Origin: Puniceicoccales bacterium
GTDB lineage: Bacteria; Verrucomicrobiota; Verrucomicrobiia; Opitutales; JAIRLG01
DNA: 10,425 bases
Reading direction: 5' to 3'
Assembly: GCA_031278595.1 (NCBI GenBank)
Contig: JAITKE010000068.1
Coordinates: 1-10,425 of the forward strand
A program made the translations under genes and the position numbers. The notes beneath the pieces are model-generated. The model was not told the DNA's origin. It saw nothing but the letters and a program-made list of their open reading frames with translations, and made no database searches. This document shows positions 5,432 through 10,425 of the stretch, one piece after another; position 1 is the stretch's first letter; every line of letters begins with the position of its first letter.

Positions 5432-5569
5432 GGGGGCCGCCTTTGCGAGAGGGGAAGGGAAAGGGACTTTCCCTGCCCCTCTCGCGGCGCCCGCGGCGCG
5501 GCCGCAGGCCGCGCGCCGCGGGCGCCAGGGCCCTTTGGGCCCAAAGGCGGTCCCCAAAAAATCAACCCC
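5432..5569 (-). repeat. Cloverleaf palindromic element, copy B (inverted copy of A)
   Basis: Reverse complement of copy A with about ten substitutions and one inserted base over 123 nt. In plus-strand order: closing strand GGGGCCGCCTTT 5433-5444, long arm 5445-5485 (loop GGA), GC arm 5486-5526 (loop GCA within GGCC/GGCC), A5527 unpaired, short arm GGGCCC-TTT-GGGCCC 5528-5542, and closing strand 5543-5555 with one T bulge. An A-tract and ACCCC (5565-5569) mirror the GGGGT plus T-tract flank of copy A. It lies between the convergent ends of nrdR and the SNF2 gene, 27 bp from the SNF2 stop. Confidence 0.9.
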
Positions 5570-5582
5570 AGGCTTTCAGCAC

Positions 5583-8051
5583 TCAGGCCCGGTTCCCGCT
5601 TTCGTCCCGTGGCGCCCGCAGGAGCTCCGGCAGGTGCCTAAGGAAGAAATCGGTGGCGGCACCGGGGCCCAGGAGGGGATCCAGGACGTGGCGGAAAAGC
5701 TGTTCCTTCCTCGCCTTCAGCTGCTGGATCTGCTCCTCCAGCGTGCCGCTGCTGATGAAGCGGTAGACGATGGTGGAGTGCTTCTGGCCCCAGCGGTGGA
5801 CGCGGTCGATGGCCTGCCGTTCCACGGATGGATTCCACCAGGGATCCATCAGGAAGACATAGTCCGCCGCCGTCAGGGTGATGCCGACCCCACCGGCCCG
5901 CAGGCTGATCAGGAAGGCGGCCGGGCCGGCAAGGCTCTGGAAGTCCTGGACGATCTCTCCCCGCCGCGCCGTCACACCGGTGATCCGGAAGCGGGGAATT
6001 GAAGGAAAACGCTCCCGCAGCAGCCCTTCGATGCGATCCAGAAAGCGGACGAATTGGCTGAAGATGACGACCTTCTTTCCGGCGAAAAAGGCCTCGGACA
6101 GTTTCGACTCCAGGCGCAGCAATTTGCCCGACGAGGACCAGGGGCTATCGCCATGACCGGCCACCAGTACCGGATCGCAGGCCAGCTGGCGGAGGCGCAT
6201 CAGCTGGGCCAGGATGGAGAAGCGGTGCCGTTCGGCCGCCCCGGACCACTCCTCCCGGTACTGCTCCTGGGCCTTCCGCAGGGTCTGGGTGTAGAGGTGT
6301 TGCTGCAGGGGCAGCAGCGGGCAGCTGAGCTCGATCTCCGACTTCGCCGGCAGTTCCGTCAGAACCTCCTCCTTGGTGCGGCGCAGGATGAAGGGGCGCA
6401 GTTCTTTTCGCAGCTCCTCCAGGGCCGAGGGCTTCTGCAGGCGCTCCTGGAACAGGTTCCAGCTCCCCAAAAATCCCGGCATCAGGAAGCGGAAGAGATT
6501 CCACAGATCCTGCAGGCGGTTTTCGATGGGCGTGCCGGTCAGGGCCAGCCGCGTCTTGGCCTTCAGGCCGAGGCAGGCCTGGAAGGTCTTCGTCCGCTCA
6601 TTCTTGATCCACTGGGCCTCGTCCAGCACCACGAAGTTCCAGTCGATGTGCGTCAGCGCCGCCCGCTGCATCCGCAGCTGGGTGTAGCTGGCGATCCGCA
6701 GCGAGGCCCCGGGGACTCCGTTTGTACGGCCGACGATGGCCACCGACAGCTTCGGGAAAAATTTCTTCGCCTCGCCGTACCAGACATCCACTACGCCGGC
6801 CGGACAGACCACCAGCGAGGGCTTTTCTGCAGCGAAGCGCTCCAGGACGACCAGCACCTGCAGCGTCTTGCCCAGGCCCATGTCGTCCGCCAGCAGGCCG
6901 TGGAGGTGGTAGGAGGCTAGGCGACAGATCCATTCCACCCCTTCCCGCTGGTAGGGCCGCAGGAAATTCGGCAGGACGGGAAGGGGCACTTCTTCGGCCT
7001 TACCGACCTCCTTCAGCCACTCCTGTAGGGGGGCATCCGCCACGAGGCTCTGGGTCAGCGCTCCGTAGGAGGAGAGCAGCATGTAGGGCGGCAGAATGCC
7101 CGATGGGAAAAGGGTGGCCGAGCGCTTCCACTCCGCCATCTGCAGGAGGGAATCCCGGGAAAGGCGTACCCAGCCCCGTCGGGGCAAAAAGACCGCCTCT
7201 TCCTTTCCCCATTTCAGGCATTGGAATTCTTCCTTGCCCAGGGCTAGCTCCGGCACCGTCCACTCGATGGAGACATGTTCCGCATCGATCGCCTTCGCCA
7301 GGGGCCGCAGCGCGACGGTGTGCACGTTCTGCAGGAGCAGATCCAAATCCTTCTCGCAGGAAATCTCGCTCCACATCTTCCACTTCGGCAGTTCTCGGCG
7401 GTAGAAATGGATGAGCCGCTCCCGCTCGCGCAGGGCATAGCTGCGCGGCGTATGCGTCGCGACGAAGCCGGCCCGTTTGGCGTAGAAGAGGAAGCGCAGC
7501 CAGCTCTCCCTTTCCCTTCGGCCTCGCTCCGCCTCGTCTTCGACCATCTGTCCCCGATAGGAGGAGAGGGACAGAACCTCTACCTCCAAAGCATTGTTTT
7601 TCATCCGGAATTCCAGGCGTGGCCGCTGGGCCGCCAGCCTCTTCTTCCTCTTCACCGCCGCGAGCGACGGCGAGACGAACCCTCCCTCCGCGCTCGCCTC
7701 TTCCCGGATATAATTCGAAATCTCTCCTTCGATGAGGAGAAGCGTCGCCACCTGGTAGCCCACGGCCAGCGAGGGGTCTTTAACGGAGGAATGAAATCGC
7801 CAGGGCTCGCCGGAAGCGTCGACCACGACGTAGATGCGTTCCTTCGGCGACCGGAAGCGCACCAGCACCTCGTCGGTCTGCAGCTCCAGCTCTGTGCAGA
7901 GGCCGGTCTCGTAGATCTCACGCCCCTTCTTCACCTCCGCCGCCGGCCAGGCCTTCCCCTTGCGGAGGCGGGACAGGCGATCCATCCAGGCGTCGATGAC
8001 CGCCGGAGGCCAGCGCGGTGAATCTCCTAAGGGCTGAGCATTTTCCGACAT
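5583..8051 (-). CDS. SNF2-family DNA-dependent ATPase (helicase-like)
   Basis: Superfamily 2 motor protein of the bacterial SNF2/RapA-like type; it probably translocates on double-stranded DNA, target unknown. With ATG at 8051 it has 822 residues. The C-terminal half holds all the motifs: LRPYQREGVEW (364-374), Walker A DDMGLGKT (389-396), DEAQ (477-480), LTGTPIEN (504-511), VVIFSQF (661-667), SLRAGGVGITLT (716-727) and RQAIDRVHRWGQ (745-756). The first 110 residues look like a SWIM-type domain (KKGREIYETG near 41-50) in which the expected Cys and His ligands are missing. The frame is open to 8189, but that extension would overlap nif3 by 107 bp, and 8051 leaves a 31-bp gap with GAGG upstream. 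Co-transcribed after nif3. Confidence 0.93.
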   Translation of the reverse strand: MSENAQPLGDSPRWPPAVIDAWMDRLSRLRKGKAWPAAEVKKGREIYETGLCTELELQTDEVLVRFRSPKERIYVVVDASGEPWRFHSSVKDPSLAVGYQVATLLLIEGEISNYIREEASAEGGFVSPSLAAVKRKKRLAAQRPRLEFRMKNNALEVEVLSLSSYRGQMVEDEAERGRRERESWLRFLFYAKRAGFVATHTPRSYALRERERLIHFYRRELPKWKMWSEISCEKDLDLLLQNVHTVALRPLAKAIDAEHVSIEWTVPELALGKEEFQCLKWGKEEAVFLPRRGWVRLSRDSLLQMAEWKRSATLFPSGILPPYMLLSSYGALTQSLVADAPLQEWLKEVGKAEEVPLPVLPNFLRPYQREGVEWICRLASYHLHGLLADDMGLGKTLQVLVVLERFAAEKPSLVVCPAGVVDVWYGEAKKFFPKLSVAIVGRTNGVPGASLRIASYTQLRMQRAALTHIDWNFVVLDEAQWIKNERTKTFQACLGLKAKTRLALTGTPIENRLQDLWNLFRFLMPGFLGSWNLFQERLQKPSALEELRKELRPFILRRTKEEVLTELPAKSEIELSCPLLPLQQHLYTQTLRKAQEQYREEWSGAAERHRFSILAQLMRLRQLACDPVLVAGHGDSPWSSSGKLLRLESKLSEAFFAGKKVVIFSQFVRFLDRIEGLLRERFPSIPRFRITGVTARRGEIVQDFQSLAGPAAFLISLRAGGVGITLTAADYVFLMDPWWNPSVERQAIDRVHRWGQKHSTIVYRFISSGTLEEQIQQLKARKEQLFRHVLDPLLGPGAATDFFLRHLPELLRAPRDESGNRA

Positions 8052-8082
8052 CGTTGATCTGGCCTCATTGGACGGATTAATC

Positions 8083-8838
8083 CTACAGCGGACAGGACGT
8101 CGGCAAAAAAGTATAGGATAGGCCGAACTCCTCGGCGGCACGCCGGGCCAGATTTTGGACGCCGAAAACCTCCGTCGCGTAGTGGCCACAGAAGTAGACG
8201 TTGAGTCCCTCCTCCTGGGCTAGGGCATAGTGATGCTGGTGTCCCTCGCCCGTGATCAGGGTGTGGTGGCCCTTTTCCCTCAAGGAGGGAATGGCTCCAC
8301 TGCCACCGCCGGAGGAGATCACGATGCGGTCGATGGCCTCCGGCCCGAAACTCAGGCTGAGCGTCTGCGGGAACAGGCCCCGCAGTTTTCCCTCCAGCTC
8401 CGTCCGCGAGGCCCCCCAATCCACCACGGCGGCGATGGGATGGCCCTCATGGGGGAAATCCCAGCCGGAGACCTTCCGGCCCAGCCGGGCCGCGATGCTC
8501 GCGTTGTTCCCAATTTCCGGGTGCAGGTCGAGGGGCAGGTGGCTGCCGTAGACCGCGATGTCCCGCTCCAGCAGGAGGCGGTACTTCTGAAATCGACTGC
8601 CCGTGACCGGGTCCGCTGGGGCCCAGAACAGGCCGTGATGGACGAGGAGAAGATCCACTGCCTCCTTCGCTGCCGCTTGAATGCTCTCCAGACTCGCATC
8701 CACCGCCGCGCCGATGCGCCCTAGCTTGCCGGAATTCTCGAACTGCAACCCGTTATGGGCCGCCGGATAATCGGCAATGGCTTCCCGATTGACATACGCG
8801 TCGCAAAAACGGACAATGGAGCTGAGTGAGGCTTCCAT
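8083..8838 (-). CDS. NIF3/YbgI family metal-binding protein
   Basis: Member of the widespread NIF3 (DUF34) family, annotated in databases as GTP cyclohydrolase 1 type 2 homologue, whose cellular role is unsettled. With ATG at 8838 it has 251 residues, like E. coli YbgI. Expected dinuclear-metal residues are present: LLVHHGLFW with H67 and H68, HLPLDLH with D104, and CGHYATE with H219 and E223. HNGLQ (28-32) and ITGEGHQHH (195-203) are further family motifs. A TTG three codons upstream (8847) is in frame, but the ATG fits the family better. There is no clear ribosome-binding site. It is first in the operon with the SNF2 gene. Its promoter must lie inside the divergent neighbour, because only 26 bp separate the two starts. 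Confidence 0.9.
   Translation of the reverse strand: MEASLSSIVRFCDAYVNREAIADYPAAHNGLQFENSGKLGRIGAAVDASLESIQAAAKEAVDLLLVHHGLFWAPADPVTGSRFQKYRLLLERDIAVYGSHLPLDLHPEIGNNASIAARLGRKVSGWDFPHEGHPIAAVVDWGASRTELEGKLRGLFPQTLSLSFGPEAIDRIVISSGGGSGAIPSLREKGHHTLITGEGHQHHYALAQEEGLNVYFCGHYATEVFGVQNLARRAAEEFGLSYTFLPTSCPL
8789..8817 (+). promoter_or_regulatory. Candidate promoter for the exported helical-repeat protein
   Basis: TTGACA (8789-8794, a perfect consensus) is followed by 17 bp and GACAAT (8812-8817, four of six matches to TATAAT). The start of transcription would be near 8824, about 40 nt before the ATG at 8865. The site lies within the 5' coding part of nif3 on the opposite strand, as the 26-bp gap between start codons requires. 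Confidence 0.5.
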
Positions 8839-8864
8839 AAAATGCAAAGAGATGCAGGACTAAG

Positions 8865-10349
8865 ATGCGAGTTTTCTCCCACCTGAGCAATATTTTTCTC
8901 CTCGGCGCGGTCATCCTCAACCTGGCCATCGCCGGAGAGGATTCCTCCATCCCATCCGATGAACCCGAGATCTCTCCTCTCTCCCTGGCTGCCAGAATCG
9001 CGAATGCCGAAGCCGGACGACGGAAGGCCCTGGCCCAGATTCAACAGGGGGCCCTCGAATCGGCTCTCCTGATCTACGAAGCGCTCCTGCCGGAGGAGGA
9101 TATCTTTACGAGCGAATCCTACGCCACCCTATTGGGCCAATACGTCTGGCTGCGGCTCCAACTCGCCCTGACGGAGAAGCTGGGCCATTTTCTGCTCCTG
9201 AAGATTCAAGCCAGACCGGAACTCCTGCGGCACCTGCCGACCTGGGAGGCCCTGTGGAATGTGGTGCAGGCGCTATCCGCGCAGGGGAAATTCGAAAAGG
9301 CGCTGCAATTTTTCCAAAACGGGAAGGCACTGGCGGAAGGCATTTGCGCGCCATCGGAGGAGGTGGAAATCTACCACCTCTTCGTCGAAACCTACCTCCT
9401 GTTTCAATGCCACTACACACACACGAGCCACCTCCGGGCCAAAGAGCTCCTGGATCGCTACCACGCTCTGCGGGATCCCTCGCTGCGGGAGCACATCCAC
9501 TCCTCCCTCCTGCTCTATCTGGGGGAGCTTGAAATTCTACTGGGGAATGAAGAGGTCGGTCGCCTGCACCTGCGGGTTTTAAGGGAACGTTTTCCCCAAA
9601 CGCCCAACGACATCCGTTCGCGTCTTTTCTTGGCGGAATGGGACGAATCCCACGCCTCAGCCCAGGAATCCCACGTTTCGGCCCGCGAATCCCTCAGCAC
9701 CCTGGAGGAATTCGTCGAGAAAAATCCCCGGAATCCCTTCACCCCGAGGTTGCTCTATGCCTCCGCCCAGCGGAGTCGTCGCCGGGGATTCAAGTCCTAT
9801 CCTCAGGCCATCGGGCGTTTGGAAACCATCATCTATTCCCATCCGGAATCGGCCTTCTGCCTGTCGGCTAAGCTGCTGGAGGGTGAACTGCTGCGCGAGC
9901 TGCACCAGTTCTTCGGCGCACAGCTCCTCTATGAGGACTTACTCAAAAGGCCCGGATTGTCGGCGGCGCTGAGAGCCTGGATTCAGCTGCTCCGCCTGCG
10001 CTGCGTCCTGGCGCTCCACCCCCACGACCCGGCGGAACAGATGAAGGCCCTATCCCTGTTGAGCAGCGTAGTCGACGGGCCCCAGATTCCAAAAGAACTA
10101 CAGGCCGAGATTCGGTTCCAGCAGGTGTGGCTGCTCTTCGAAAACCACCGCTTCTCCGAATTGAGGCAGGCCATCAGTCGGGTCGCATCGGACTTACTCT
10201 CCAATCCTTCGCTTTCGCCCAAGGAGCGTTACTGGATTCGGCGCATGCTCTCCATCGCCCAACAGGTCGCCCGGGAGGAGAAGGATGCCGAGAGCGGGCG
10301 TAAGTTGAACGAGCTCCAGCAGCGTTTGGCTGTTCCCCGAACCCCATGA
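8865..10349 (+). CDS. Exported helical-repeat (TPR-like) protein
   Basis: The 494-residue protein begins with a signal peptide: R2, a hydrophobic core at about 10-22 and a likely cleavage site after AIA (23). The rest is almost wholly amphipathic helix pairs, with TPR-like phrases such as GKFEKALQFFQNGKAL (141-156) and YPQAIGRLETIIYSHPES (312-329), so it is probably a periplasmic or envelope scaffold. No catalytic motif is visible. A heptad repeat with ES at 261-281 comes from a 21-bp DNA repeat. AGGA lies 5 nt before the ATG. It is divergent from nif3 with a 26-bp gap. Similar proteins take part in outer-membrane assembly, cell division or gliding, but nothing here selects one. The specific function is unknown. 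Confidence 0.85.
   Translation: MRVFSHLSNIFLLGAVILNLAIAGEDSSIPSDEPEISPLSLAARIANAEAGRRKALAQIQQGALESALLIYEALLPEEDIFTSESYATLLGQYVWLRLQLALTEKLGHFLLLKIQARPELLRHLPTWEALWNVVQALSAQGKFEKALQFFQNGKALAEGICAPSEEVEIYHLFVETYLLFQCHYTHTSHLRAKELLDRYHALRDPSLREHIHSSLLLYLGELEILLGNEEVGRLHLRVLRERFPQTPNDIRSRLFLAEWDESHASAQESHVSARESLSTLEEFVEKNPRNPFTPRLLYASAQRSRRRGFKSYPQAIGRLETIIYSHPESAFCLSAKLLEGELLRELHQFFGAQLLYEDLLKRPGLSAALRAWIQLLRLRCVLALHPHDPAEQMKALSLLSSVVDGPQIPKELQAEIRFQQVWLLFENHRFSELRQAISRVASDLLSNPSLSPKERYWIRRMLSIAQQVAREEKDAESGRKLNELQQRLAVPRTP
9645..9695 (+). repeat. 21-bp in-frame tandem repeat, about 2.4 copies
   Basis: GAATCCCACG starts at 9645 and 9666, and GAATCCCTC at 9687, an exact 21-bp period. The first two copies match at 16 of 21 bases by eye. 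They encode ESHASAQ, ESHVSAR and ESLSTLE (residues 261-281), one heptad per unit, within a charged stretch between helical repeats. Confidence 0.75.
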
Positions 10350-10368
10350 GTAGGGCGTGCAATGGCCC

Positions 10369-10425
10369 CGCCGCCGGAGGCCGCCTTCGGCGGCCCCTGC
10401 GGCGAAGGCGCTCCCACGGGAGCGC
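10369..10425 (+). repeat. Hairpin cluster cut by the window edge
   Basis: GGCCGCC-TTC-GGCGGCC (10379-10395) is extended outward by CGCCGC/GCGGCG (10369-10374 with 10399-10404) through small mismatches. GCGCTCCC-AC-GGGAGCGC follows at 10408-10425 and ends exactly at the window edge. Two adjacent hairpins, one with a 3-nt loop, right after a gene end, resemble the complete cloverleaf elements, but a closing stem cannot be seen. Confidence 0.5.

Noticed and set aside
5311..5445. CRISPR-like array from the recurring GGGGCCG motif
   Set aside because: The copies are short, degenerate and irregularly spaced, with no cas genes nearby.
5432..5569. Cloverleaf copies A and B as ordinary rho-independent terminators
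   Set aside because: In neither direction is the structure followed by a T-tract. The adjoining tract reads as A downstream and T only upstream.
6054..8021. Long plus-strand open frames opposite the SNF2 gene (6054-6920, 7275-8021)
   Set aside because: They are mirror frames of a gene with all SNF2 motifs. Their translations are low-complexity and lack recognisable domains.
8052..8189. In-frame 46-residue N-terminal extension of the SNF2 protein
   Set aside because: It overlaps the nif3 coding region by 107 bp and reads as arginine- and serine-rich shadow sequence.

Overview
GC-rich bacterial DNA that reads as a housekeeping block of a chromosome. No phage, plasmid, CRISPR, tRNA or rRNA signal is visible. 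Six protein genes fill most of it: aspartyl-tRNA synthetase (aspS), an unrecognised 197-residue protein, the SRP receptor ftsY, the regulator nrdR, a SNF2-family ATPase, a NIF3-family protein, and an exported helical-repeat protein. Counting the unrecognised one, that makes seven coding regions. The form of FtsY (a short protein starting MFGLFKKF, with LDGSLG where most FtsY have DATTGQ) and a SNF2 protein with a SWIM-like front end remind me of Verrucomicrobiota, perhaps Opitutae. This is from memory and tentative.

Layout. Positions 1-83 hold a cut-off hairpin cluster and 84-250 an AT-rich island. aspS (251-2545, minus) follows, with a good sigma70-type promoter at 2723-2751 and a leader of about 170 nt. 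The unknown gene (2938-3531, minus) is divergent from the ftsY-nrdR operon (3882-5282, plus). nrdR converges on the SNF2 gene (8051 to 5583, minus), which lies downstream of nif3 (8838 to 8083, minus) in one operon. nif3 is divergent, with only 26 bp between start codons, from the exported protein (8865-10349, plus). The right edge enters another hairpin cluster.

The most unusual content is between the genes. Three intergenic gaps each hold a complete element that can fold into a four-way cloverleaf: an 11-13 bp closing stem and three hairpins, each with a 3-nt loop, packed with almost no unpaired bases at the junction. Two copies (2806-2927 and 5433-5555) are nearly identical and inverted. 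Their ten substitutions fall in loops, in a bulge, in one compensated base pair, and in one change that repairs a mismatch. A third (3611-3703) has unrelated stem sequences but the same plan and arm order, with the same GGGGT plus A/T-tract flank. Partial clusters lie at both window edges. I know of no named family with this description; it resembles REP/BIME or MITE-type repeats only in general.

A second theme is small in-frame repeat growth inside genes: a duplicated charged insert in the anticodon-binding domain of AspRS, a 16-bp direct repeat in its C-terminal extension, and a 21-bp tandem repeat in the exported protein. All coordinates and alignments were made by eye.
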